A stretch of DNA of 64,000 nt, taken from an uncultured Granulosicoccus sp. Its GTDB lineage: Bacteria; Pseudomonadota; Gammaproteobacteria; Granulosicoccales; Granulosicoccaceae. A program made the position numbers and the translations under genes. Shown piece by piece: positions 11,913-19,832 of the stretch. The DNA lies in assembly GCA_947495035.1 (NCBI GenBank), contig CANLXI010000014.1, positions 1-64,000 of the forward strand, in the 5' to 3' direction. How positions within the stretch are numbered: the stretch's first letter is position 1; each line of letters opens with the position of its first letter. The notes beneath the pieces were generated by a model. That model was not told the DNA's origin. It saw only the letters and a program-made list of their open reading frames with translations, and searched no databases.

Positions 11913-14059
11913 CACGACGCTACCCGCCCGGCAAGGGTTTGTCGCAACTTCGTGCCCATGCGCTCCAGCAGGGGTGCTGGAGCATAGACCAGGCGTACCC
12001 CGACATGCGAACCGACAGCTGCGAACTCCGCCACCTGCGGCCATGCCAGTTCGACATCGAATACGGCATTCTTCAGCAAAGTGCCGTCTCCGGCCGGATC
12101 GGCCTCATGCATGCCACCACCGTAGGTACTCAAGGCGGCACTGCTCACCATCCGAGTGGCCTTGGGCATGCGGCGCAACACCGCCGTGTCGAATACCCGA
12201 GCGCGGCCATGAGGTCCCTGAATACGCAGTTGGACCGCTTGCAGATCCTCGTCGAAACGCGCTATGGCGCGCTCATCGATTGCCAGCCTCACCGTGCGAG
12301 TGGTGGGCGGGATGACAAAGGCCACCACATCTCCGCGCGTCAGCGCTCGGCCCTGCAAGGCCGCCGTGCCAACCACATCGAACAGACCATCGAAGCCGGC
12401 TCGCTGGGTAATGGCTGCCATGCGTTCCCGGGTGTCCTGTATCGCCGCTTCACTGGCTTGCAGTTCCGCGTCCAGGGTACCCAGTTCCAGAGGATCTCGG
12501 GCCGCAGCGCCCGCTCGACGTACCTGCAGTTCGTCGACCCGCGCCACCAGTTCGTGCAAGCGAGCCTGCAGCTCCGGCTCTTCACAGGCAAACAGGACAT
12601 CGCCAGCCTTGACCTGCTGACCGGGCTGCACGAACACATCATTGATATCGCAGTTGCTGCTGACCCGAATCTCCGCTTCCTCCGGTATCCAGACCACACC
12701 GGGTACCACACTGGTATGAGGTACCGGGACCCAGACAGCCATCATCAACAGCAGCAAGGGAAGCGCTATCGCCAGCACAACCGCGCGCCTGCAGTGATAG
12801 GCCGGATCCCTGAACAATGCCGACACCGCGCGCCACAGCGGTAGAACAACGGACAGAATGACGACCAGAACGGCCAGCATGACACCCATGAAGAACCATC
12901 GGTCGCTGAGCACCCAGGCAATCGACAGCATCAGCAGGGTTCTGTACGTTGCCGAGAAGATTCCGTAGGCATGCAACCAGGCCTTCTCGGCGCGATCCTC
13001 GGTGCGTCTCTGTCGTGATGACTTGCCGGTCAGCAGTGATCGCAGACCATCGAGCACGGTACGGCGTGAACGGCTCGCCAGATTGGGAATCTCGATCCAG
13101 TCGGCCAACAGATAGTAGCCGTCGAACTTCAGTAGTGGATTGCCATTGAGCAACAGGGTGGAGATGCCGCCGGTCATGAACAGCACCAGCCCGATCTCCT
13201 GCAGCAGCCCATCCGTAGTAGCCCACAGCAGCAGGCCGATGGCCGCCGCTGACAGCTCCACGAGAATGCCGGCCGCACTGACCAGCATGCGATCCTGCTT
13301 GTCGGGAAACAGGGCACTGGCGCTGGCATCCACATAGGGCAAGGGCAGAAGAATCATCAATGCCATACCCGTTTCGTGCACCTCGCCACCCGCTCGCTTG
13401 ACCGCCAGAGCATGCGCAAGCTCATGCAGGAACTTCAAGGGTGGATAGACCAGCACAAACAACAGTGTGGTACGGGCACTCAATAGTGTGGCGTCCGTCA
13501 AGGCATCCCACAACCGAACACCTTGCGAGAATGCACTGATGCAAGCCACGGCCATCAGCATCAACCACAGCAGGCCCGCCGTGCGGGAGAACAAGCGCTT
13601 CGCCAGCGGGGTCAAGGTCGTCAGCCACTGGTCAGGATCATGCAGCGCAAAGCGCAGGTACAGAGGGTTCAGATAGCGTTGTTGTCGCTCGCTGGCGCGA
13701 TGCTTCTGTCGCCGATCAAACAGTCTTTCTTCCGCTATGTGTCGATCAACCACCATCAGATCGGCCGCGTGCAAATCGGCAAGCAATGCGATCCATTCAT
13801 CCTGAGTGGGCGCATCCTTGTCACGCTCGACAATCGCCTGATCCCATACCTGACCGACACTGGTTTCACCATCGAGCCGATCCACCAGCTCGAAACCGGC
13901 CACATCCAGACGGTGACAATCAGCCGTGTCACGACGGTGCAACACGTACGCCGTGCGGCCGCGATACACATGCCGTGACACCGTGACGTCACTGGCCAGT
14001 CGCGGGCACACATCACGAACACGGTGCCATTGAGCGCTGAACAGGGAGCCCTGGCTCAT
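11912..14059 (-). CDS. PqqD-like / M50 metalloprotease / HlyD fusion membrane protein
   Basis: 715 residues; the start at 14059 overlaps the previous stop as ATGA. Residues about 25-110 resemble a PqqD-like winged helix, a fold often used to recognise peptide leaders. The membrane part holds a zinc metalloprotease signature HELAHALAVKR (about residue 210) and the second M50 motif NGNPLLKFDGYY, with about eight hydrophobic segments. After residue about 430 comes a soluble HlyD-type half: lipoyl-like (DINDVFVQPGQQVKAGDVLF), a coiled coil, and a beta-barrel (RGDVVAFVIPPTTRTVRLAID). Fusions of M50 and HlyD occur next to peptide export systems. Here it probably forms the inner-membrane part of the giant-protein exporter and may cleave or recognise the substrate's N-terminus. 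The domain assignments are from motifs; the role is inference. Confidence 0.85.
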   Translation of the reverse strand: MSQGSLFSAQWHRVRDVCPRLASDVTVSRHVYRGRTAYVLHRRDTADCHRLDVAGFELVDRLDGETSVGQVWDQAIVERDKDAPTQDEWIALLADLHAADLMVVDRHIAEERLFDRRQKHRASERQQRYLNPLYLRFALHDPDQWLTTLTPLAKRLFSRTAGLLWLMLMAVACISAFSQGVRLWDALTDATLLSARTTLLFVLVYPPLKFLHELAHALAVKRAGGEVHETGMALMILLPLPYVDASASALFPDKQDRMLVSAAGILVELSAAAIGLLLWATTDGLLQEIGLVLFMTGGISTLLLNGNPLLKFDGYYLLADWIEIPNLASRSRRTVLDGLRSLLTGKSSRQRRTEDRAEKAWLHAYGIFSATYRTLLMLSIAWVLSDRWFFMGVMLAVLVVILSVVLPLWRAVSALFRDPAYHCRRAVVLAIALPLLLLMMAVWVPVPHTSVVPGVVWIPEEAEIRVSSNCDINDVFVQPGQQVKAGDVLFACEEPELQARLHELVARVDELQVRRAGAAARDPLELGTLDAELQASEAAIQDTRERMAAITQRAGFDGLFDVVGTAALQGRALTRGDVVAFVIPPTTRTVRLAIDERAIARFDEDLQAVQLRIQGPHGRARVFDTAVLRRMPKATRMVSSAALSTYGGGMHEADPAGDGTLLKNAVFDVELAWPQVAEFAAVGSHVGVRLVYAPAPLLERMGTKLRQTLAGRVAS

Positions 14060-15528
14060 CCGACCCACCGCCACCACAGTTCAGCCAGAGCACGGTTGAA
14101 CCGGCGGGTCAGTACGCCCATGGCGCTCATGCGACCAGCCTGCAGGCGTGCTACACCACTTTGCCCCGGACGCAGCCGTGATTCGGGTTCGGAAAGACTG
14201 GCTTTCACCCGAAAACGATTCCTGCCATCCTTTGCCTCGGCCACCGGGTAGACCGACTCCACGACAATGGGCAGGCTCTGCCTGGGCATGGCGCGCAGGG
14301 ACAGCGTCCCGAGCTGACCTTCGAATACATCATAGACATCTGCCTCATCCACCAGCACATGGACTTCGAAATCTGCATTGGGAGCGATCTCGAACAGGGT
14401 TTCACCTCGGGTTACTGCGCTGCCACTGGTACGGGACGCTTCAGCGGCAATCACGATGCCGTCCATGGGAGAGACCAGCTCGGTACGGCTCAAACGCTGC
14501 TCCACACCCTCGCGTCGCGCCCGAGCCTGGGCCAGACGGGCCCTCGCAATGCCGGTGGCCTGACGATCGTAACTGGCCATGGCCGCCCGAAACTCGGCAT
14601 CCGCCATGGCAATATCGCTGTCACGGCTGGCGATCTCGAGTTGCAGTTCACGTGGATCAAGACGTGCCATCACCTGCCCTTCGTTCACCCGATCTCCGGC
14701 GACCACCAGCATGTCGGCGACAAAGCCGTTCTGGGGCGCGGTAACCAGGCGACGCTCATGGGATAGCAGTTCGGCCGAAGCCACGATATGCCAGGGCATG
14801 GTCACGACGAATGAGCCGAGCAGCACGATAACGGCCAGACCAGCCAGTGCTCGCATACCGGGGCGTTCGCCACCCAGATAACGTTGCAGAGTTGCACGGC
14901 AGCGACGGCGCAAGACGGCCCACCAGCTGCGATCCGCTTGCTGATGCAAGTCGAGCACAGGGGCAAGACCCACGGACAGACGTTCCAGTGCCGCAACCGG
15001 AAATGCGCGTCTTTCGCGCCGCTCCAGCAGGAATACCCCAATGAGTTTCTGCTTGTCATACAACGGTACGCTGCAGATCGCGCATGACACACGCCTACCG
15101 GCCAATGCGCGATGGGCCGCCAGCACACCGAGTGAATCGGACGTCGGTGGCCAGCACACGATGGATTCCTGCGCACAGGTTTCGCGCATGGCATCCACCA
15201 GCAGACGAGCCTCGGATGAAGACGCATCGAGCACCGCTTGCTGCGAGATGGCGGCCAGTGTCAGATCCTTGCCATCCGCCAGGGCGACAGCCACTCGGTC
15301 GCAGTCGAACCGTGCCTTGAGCGCTGCGGCCAGGGCATCGAGCGCGCCCTGCAGAGTATTGCTCGCCAGCAACTCGGCCAACACACCCAGCAGCATGGCC
15401 TGATGCCCGGCAAGCCTCTCGGCACGCACGGCACGGACATGCAGCGCGGCAATCTCTGGTGCGGGTAACTCCTTCGAGCTTACCGGCGCGGCGTGATCAC
15501 TGTGCTTCCGAACGTGGCTGTTCATCAC
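14056..15528 (-). CDS. GAF-domain HlyD-family membrane fusion protein
   Basis: 490 residues. The N-terminal cytoplasmic half looks like a GAF domain (about 40-195; LLGVLAELLASNTLQGALDALAAAL, then CSVPLYDKQKLIGVFLLERR). One transmembrane segment follows (ALAGLAVIVLLGSFVVTMPW, about 228-247). The periplasmic part is HlyD-like: a lipoyl half (APQNGFVADMLVVAGDRVNEGQVMARLDP), a coiled coil, the second lipoyl half (LVSPMDGIVIAAEASRTSG) and a beta-barrel ending in RPGQSGVARL. It is the first gene of the operon and its stop overlaps the start of the M50-HlyD gene. A GAF domain on a membrane fusion protein suggests that export responds to a cytoplasmic ligand; no ligand can be named. Two adjacent ATG codons (15528, 15525) are possible starts. 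Confidence 0.83.
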   Translation of the reverse strand: MMNSHVRKHSDHAAPVSSKELPAPEIAALHVRAVRAERLAGHQAMLLGVLAELLASNTLQGALDALAAALKARFDCDRVAVALADGKDLTLAAISQQAVLDASSSEARLLVDAMRETCAQESIVCWPPTSDSLGVLAAHRALAGRRVSCAICSVPLYDKQKLIGVFLLERRERRAFPVAALERLSVGLAPVLDLHQQADRSWWAVLRRRCRATLQRYLGGERPGMRALAGLAVIVLLGSFVVTMPWHIVASAELLSHERRLVTAPQNGFVADMLVVAGDRVNEGQVMARLDPRELQLEIASRDSDIAMADAEFRAAMASYDRQATGIARARLAQARARREGVEQRLSRTELVSPMDGIVIAAEASRTSGSAVTRGETLFEIAPNADFEVHVLVDEADVYDVFEGQLGTLSLRAMPRQSLPIVVESVYPVAEAKDGRNRFRVKASLSEPESRLRPGQSGVARLQAGRMSAMGVLTRRFNRALAELWWRWVG

Positions 15529-15554
15529 GTACCAAACGAGCTCGAATGCAACGA

Positions 15555-15583
15555 GTCGTAGAAAATGACGCTGTCCATTTCAA
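15555..15583 (-). promoter_or_regulatory. Possible sigma-70 promoter of the giant-protein export operon
   Basis: Reading the minus strand, TTGAAA (15583-15578) and TACGAC (15560-15555) are separated by 17 bases and lie about 30 bases upstream of the first gene's start. The -35 match is good and the -10 match is weak. No strong Shine-Dalgarno precedes the start codon. Confidence 0.3.
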
Positions 15584-15840
15584 TGCCTGAAGTCCTGTAT
15601 TGGTGTCGTGAATGGAACTCATGTGCATACTCGACAGCAACCGCCGTTCCAGCACACATCTCCATTCAGGACATGCGTCACAAATCAGGAGAAAGCCATT
15701 CAATTTGAACCGGATTACATGAGCCGTTGTTCGCCGGCAGTCCGTGACAAGTTCGCGAAGCAGAGCATCAAGACCGATTCGCAGCTGCGCGTATGCAGGT
15801 GCGACAGACTTCGGCAAGCTCAAGCGAGTCCATTGCTGTT

Positions 15841-16104
15841 TCAGCAAAGGTTGTTTGCGGGCATGGAAACCCTCGGACACTTCATGCCTCCTGTCAGCTC
15901 AGTGGCGTTCGATTCGGTACTGAGGGTGGACAGAACATTGTCTGCCAGACAGACCATGAGCTCCGTCTGATCGGCATTGGCAAAACAGTCGGACGAATAC
16001 GTGTAATCGTTATTCGTATCTTCAGTGTCACCGGAAACAGTGACATCCGAATCCGATGAGCCGGAGCTGCTGCAGGCTGAAAGCAATACTACAGGGACTG
16101 ACAC
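15841..16104 (-). CDS. Small putative lipoprotein
   Basis: 87 residues if read from the GTG at 16104. The sequence VPVVLLSACSSSGSS contains a clear lipobox (LSAC) followed by a serine-rich, then acidic, region; the mature protein would be about 75 residues with three more cysteines. From GTG the signal would have no positive charge. The in-frame codons just upstream (IQKPITLLFR) would supply it, so translation may begin at a non-AUG codon such as CTG at 16116 or ATT at 16122. The frame is the same as that of the upstream lectin gene, whose TGA ends at 16135, so the two are almost certainly co-transcribed. Function is unknown. Confidence 0.5.
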   Translation of the reverse strand: MSVPVVLLSACSSSGSSDSDVTVSGDTEDTNNDYTYSSDCFANADQTELMVCLADNVLSTLSTESNATELTGGMKCPRVSMPANNLC

Positions 16105-16134
16105 ACGGAAAAGCAGTGTAATCGGCTTCTGGAT

Positions 16135-16665
16135 TCAGTCATCGGTCTCTCTGGTTCGCCACAACTGCTGCGGAGCCAGTTCGTCGCTACAGGACTCGAG
16201 AGTCAGTGCCTTGATCTGATGCTGAGAGCCCTTGCCCATGCGTGTGTCTTGTGCAACCGTCAGACACAAGGCAGGGGCTGCCTTCGCGAAGATTCGTCCA
16301 TCATCATCAAACACGAACTGCTGCGGCTCGCTACCATCACAATCAGCCAGGCCCACTGTCGCACCAGCCTCAAGACCCGATAATGTGGCACAAACATCGT
16401 AATCCGTCATGTACAACTCATTGTCGGCAAGATGTGCGGTATCGAAAATCTGATCGGTTCCCAGAGAGCCTCTGTAGCTGTAACAAGTATGAGCCTGCAG
16501 ACCCTTGTTGATGTCAACATTTTCATTGCCGCCGGCAATATCAATGCAATAGCCATTGAGGATGCCATCGAGCTCATCGTCCAGCGTGATTTCCACATTC
16601 GCAGCATTGACCAGCGATGCGAGCAGGCAGCTGCCAGTGGCAAGCAATACAATGACAGGGCGCAT
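16135..16665 (-). CDS. Secreted ricin-B-type beta-trefoil lectin-like protein
   Basis: 176 residues from the ATG at 16665, chosen because a GGAAA stands about nine bases upstream and the product begins with a good signal peptide (MRPVIVLLATGSCLLASLVNA). An open frame extends upstream to 16914 but has no signal features. The mature part has cysteine-paired loops (GYCIDIAGG, ALCLTVAQD) and QQF and QLW motifs typical of QxW beta-trefoil lectins, with about one and a half to two subdomains. It probably binds sugars outside the cytoplasm. A small lipoprotein follows in the same frame. Confidence 0.62.
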   Translation of the reverse strand: MRPVIVLLATGSCLLASLVNAANVEITLDDELDGILNGYCIDIAGGNENVDINKGLQAHTCYSYRGSLGTDQIFDTAHLADNELYMTDYDVCATLSGLEAGATVGLADCDGSEPQQFVFDDDGRIFAKAAPALCLTVAQDTRMGKGSQHQIKALTLESCSDELAPQQLWRTRETDD

Positions 16666-16988
16666 GTATTCTGTTTCCGTAGTCATGAAAGAACGGTGAT
16701 GTGAGGTAACCCACTTAAGCGTTAGTTGAACGGGCGCGAGTTCGTCCCCCAGGTTATCACCTGCCGTGCGATCAAATTTGCAGATATTGTGAAAGTTCGT
16801 CGCGCGATGAATGGCAGCCTTGCTGGTCACATCGAACGACGGTTGACTCTGGCTTGTCTGCTGAAGTCCTGATACGATTTTCAACCATGACGGCCAGCAT
16901 GGATTCGACCGCACTAGTCATCTCATCGGCCTATCCGACGGGCACTATTCTTTGCACTGGACTGCCAGTGACCCGCTCTTGTATTCTC
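16666..16988. other. Intergenic region upstream of the lectin gene
   Basis: About 320 bp between the lectin start and the stop of the AEC transporter gene. It must contain the lectin promoter. I see no gene, no clear hairpin terminator and no repeat in it. Confidence 0.5.
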
Positions 16989-18032
16989 CTACTCCACCAG
17001 ACGGGCCGCCAGCGCCGTCCAGACGGGCAAAGTCAGCAAACCCAGAGCGGTTGACTGCATGACCACGATGGCCACACGCGAGCGATCTGCGCCATAGCGA
17101 GCTGCCAGCACATGCGCCGCCGACGCCGTGGGCAATGCTGCGAATATCAGCAAGGTGGCCGGCACAATGCCGCGAGCGCCGGTAATCAGTACCACCAGGG
17201 ATACCAGGCCGGGCAGTGCCAGCAACTTGATGGCACTGATGGCCAGCGAGTAACGATCAGGAGGCCAGATACGTGATTGACGCAAGGCCGCACCCAGCGA
17301 CAGCAAGACCACCGGTATGGCCGCGTCGGCCAGCCTGCCAATGAATGCCGAGGCACTGGCTGGTACCGTTTGCCCGGTAAGGCCGACCACGACACCCACC
17401 AGACTGGCGAGCAAGAAAGGGTTCATGGCGATTTCACCCAACTGCGCCATACGCGAGTGCGACTGACCGCGGGTCAAACCGAATACCGCATACAGATTGG
17501 CCAATGGAATGGCCACCCCGACAACAATCGCCAGAATGGCAGACGCTTCCGATGGCAGAGCCGTGATGGCGACGAATCCCAGAGCCGTGTTGAAGCGCCA
17601 GGCATTCTGCGAGATACCCGCCTTGTTGGGAGAACCACCCTCACCCGACAGTGAACCGACACTCAATGCCAACACAAAACCGACACTCACCAGCAATGCC
17701 GCCAGCAGCCCGATGACCAGCAGTGAATCCAGTTCGATGGGCCGCTGAGATGCGGCGTTGAACAACAGCGCCGGATACAGCAGGTAATAGCACAGCCAGT
17801 CAATATACCGCCACCCGTCGTCACTGATCTTCTTACCGACCAGCGCCCCCAACGCAATGACAGCGAAGTCTGGTAGCAATACATGCAGGCTGTTCAATGG
17901 AAGAAGTGATTCCGATGGTGATTCAGAGGGAGCCGATGATACCGGAAGGGGTTGAGCGGTGGAGGTTGGGGGTGGGTGATGTGACTGTTTGCGTTCGCCT
18001 ATTGTTGTAGTGCTTTGGAAATTGACCAGCAC
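16989..18032 (-). CDS. AEC-family (auxin efflux carrier-like) transporter
   Basis: 347 residues as read from 18032. About ten hydrophobic segments begin at HVLLPDFAVIALGALVGKK, the usual N-terminus of bacterial AEC/MdcF-like permeases. Other family-type stretches are YYLLYPALLFNAA, AIPVVLLSLGAAL and the C-terminal LPTASAAHVLAARYG. The first 45 or so residues are low-complexity (PPPTSTAQPLPVSSAPSES) and not typical, so translation may actually start closer to the first membrane segment, for example at a TTG. Family members move small carboxylates or related anions; the substrate here cannot be read from sequence. Confidence 0.82.
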   Translation of the reverse strand: MLVNFQSTTTIGERKQSHHPPPTSTAQPLPVSSAPSESPSESLLPLNSLHVLLPDFAVIALGALVGKKISDDGWRYIDWLCYYLLYPALLFNAASQRPIELDSLLVIGLLAALLVSVGFVLALSVGSLSGEGGSPNKAGISQNAWRFNTALGFVAITALPSEASAILAIVVGVAIPLANLYAVFGLTRGQSHSRMAQLGEIAMNPFLLASLVGVVVGLTGQTVPASASAFIGRLADAAIPVVLLSLGAALRQSRIWPPDRYSLAISAIKLLALPGLVSLVVLITGARGIVPATLLIFAALPTASAAHVLAARYGADRSRVAIVVMQSTALGLLTLPVWTALAARLVE

Positions 18033-18299
18033 AGTGACTGATGACGAGTACCTGGAAAGACTATATCTTGAAGAAAAAGACGGTGTTATTTTCCAAGTTG
18101 GAATATGGACAGATTAGTAGGCGAGGATTCCCTGTTTGGAACAATATCAGATCAAGGCACCTTTGCGACCTCCTTACCTCAGGGGACTGCCAAGGGTTCT
18201 GCGAGCAGCTACATGTGGCGTGCAATAGTGCAAAACGAATCGGGTAAAGGCTGGTGTCTAGCCAACCCTCCCCACAACATCCTGCATGCGGGTTCGCCC
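18033..18299. other. Intergenic region without a recognisable gene
   Basis: Together with the following repeat this forms a gap of about 690 bp before the acetyltransferase gene. Short open frames exist here (for example 18105-18323 on the plus strand) but have no ribosome binding site, family resemblance or typical codon use. Confidence 0.4.
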
Positions 18300-18625
18300 A
18301 AGACGCTTCATACTGAACTATAAAGCGATATCCACCCGTGGCGTGGTGAGGTCAAGCGTTCAGCCTTCAAATATTCGCCAGATAACGTCTGTTGCAAACC
18401 CGAGAAGCTCGAAGCTACGACAAGGTAATTTACTCGTGTGACCGCACACAGTGGCTGTTTGTATGTTCAACACCCAGCTTCAACAGCTTTCCTGTTCCGG
18501 TACGCACCAAACACCACTGTCAGCAGCAGGCCATACGAAGGCGGCGACGAATACACCGATCCAGTTCGATACACTTGTTGTAGCAGTTGGCAATCCCAGA
18601 ATAGTGTGTTCAGCCACGAATGTAC
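18300..18625. repeat. Diverged intergenic repeat, copy 1
   Basis: Aligns by eye with 19316-19645. Shared blocks include TATCCACCC-TGG-GT near 18331, ACACCCAGCT-CAACA-GCTTCCTGT near 18469, and ATCCA-TTCGA-ACA near 18559. The copies differ by many substitutions and a few indels. Conceptual translations on both strands also align (plus: TQLQQ-SC--THQ; minus: GLL-VV--G-Y--RK-V-AGC), which can be read as an old coding remnant or just DNA similarity. The copies flank the GNAT gene in direct orientation. Confidence 0.6.
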
Positions 18626-18725
18626 GGGCGGTGAAATCATCTGCGTAGTGATCTGACCAATGGCCGCGTCTTTAAAGTACCTTGTCCACAGGGACAAGCA
18701 TGCAATTCTACAGTAGCGGAGAAAC

Positions 18726-19187
18726 ATGAAGAAATTCGACATTCGAACAGCAACCACCAATGACATCTCCGTCTTGCGCGGGTTCGAACAAAAACTGATT
18801 GCTCTGGAACGCAAGTTTGACGCTGAACTCAAAAGCAGTGGTGCAACATACTATGACCTTGAACACCTGATCTCGGATGATGACTCCTATCTGGTCGTTG
18901 CGGAATCTTCTGGTGAGGTCATTGGATCTGGCTATGGCCAGTTCAGGGAGTCCAAATCATGTTTTGATACAGGCAAGCACTGCTATCTTGGATTTATCTT
19001 CGTGGATGATTCCTGTCGAGGCTTCGGTGTTGCAAAACGAATCATGGATGCAGTCTGTGACTGGTCTGAGGAGCGGGGAGTAAACTACTTCCTGCTTGAG
19101 GTGTACAGTGAGAACGAAACTGCAATTAGTGCCTATGAAAAGCTGGGATTCAAAAGTCTGAGCGTTACAATGGAACTCAGACGTTGA
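18726..19187 (+). CDS. GNAT-family N-acetyltransferase
   Basis: 153 residues, preceded by GGAGAAAC as a good Shine-Dalgarno. The fold is read from IRTATTNDISVLRGFEQKL (beta1-alpha1), VVAESSGEVIGSGYGQ, the beta4 strand YLGFIFVDDSCRGFGVAKRIMDAV (acetyl-CoA pyrophosphate loop, here RGFGVA in place of RGxGIG) and the C-terminal LEVYSENETAISAYEKLGF. It transfers an acetyl group from acetyl-CoA to an amine; the substrate is unknown. By eye it is more AT-rich than its neighbours, stands alone, and is bracketed by diverged direct repeats, all of which hint at acquisition by transfer. Confidence 0.85.
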   Translation: MKKFDIRTATTNDISVLRGFEQKLIALERKFDAELKSSGATYYDLEHLISDDDSYLVVAESSGEVIGSGYGQFRESKSCFDTGKHCYLGFIFVDDSCRGFGVAKRIMDAVCDWSEERGVNYFLLEVYSENETAISAYEKLGFKSLSVTMELRR

Positions 19188-19315
19188 GTAGAGAGATTTG
19201 GAAGAGACCTTGAGTCAGTGTCTCACAACAGCTTGTGAAGTAGACAGTTGCAGAACCGGTAGCCGGAGGTGTCTGTTCCTCTGCTCAGACAGCACCCTGC
19301 AAGCGGCTTTGCACA

Positions 19316-19645
19316 GGGCGTTTCATGTCGAATGAAACAGGCTGTATCCACCCTTGGTGTAATAACAACACGCCCTGGAACAGTCCTGTGAATACGCTTG
19401 TTGGCTGCCAGGGGTCGCGTAACCACGACGGGGCCGTTACTCTGGGCCACAAGCCAAGACTGCTGGTACACCTACACCCAGCTGCAACAAGCTTCCTGTG
19501 TTGATACACACCAATCGTCACTACAACCAGCAAGCCACGCACAGACAGCGACGATTCCGGCAATCCATTTCGACACATCTCGTCGTAGAGGTCGGCACTA
19601 CCCAAAAGGGATACCCAGCCACGAAGATGCTGCCTCAGCCTGTAA
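19316..19645. repeat. Diverged intergenic repeat, copy 2
   Basis: Second copy of the element at 18300-18625, in the same orientation and about 1 kb further on, between the acetyltransferase and the PQQ dehydrogenase. The rest of the gap (19188-19315 and 19646-19832) shows no gene. Short direct repeats (CCTTCGAA twice near 19691 and 19706) are present just after it. Confidence 0.58.
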
Positions 19646-19832
19646 ATTCGGGATCACCCTGCCCAATATTTACAAGCGAACCACTGTAGCGCCTTCGAAG
19701 AGTAGCCTTCGAACTCTCGAGGAACCACTCGATAGTGCTGTGTCTGCGTGGCTGGCTTGCAGAGTTCATTGTCGCTGCAACGCTGCGAGACGCAAGCAGA
19801 GTCAATGAACGACAAGCACAGGGTACGCAAAG

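Noticed and set aside
15497..15880. 127-codon minus frame upstream of the GAF-HlyD gene
   Set aside because: Overlaps the start of the GAF-HlyD gene in another frame, has no recognisable domain and no ribosome site.
18300..19645. Repeats around GNAT as integron attC sites
   Set aside because: No paired GTTRRRY/RYYYAAC core sites or integrase gene could be found; the elements are also longer than usual attC sites.
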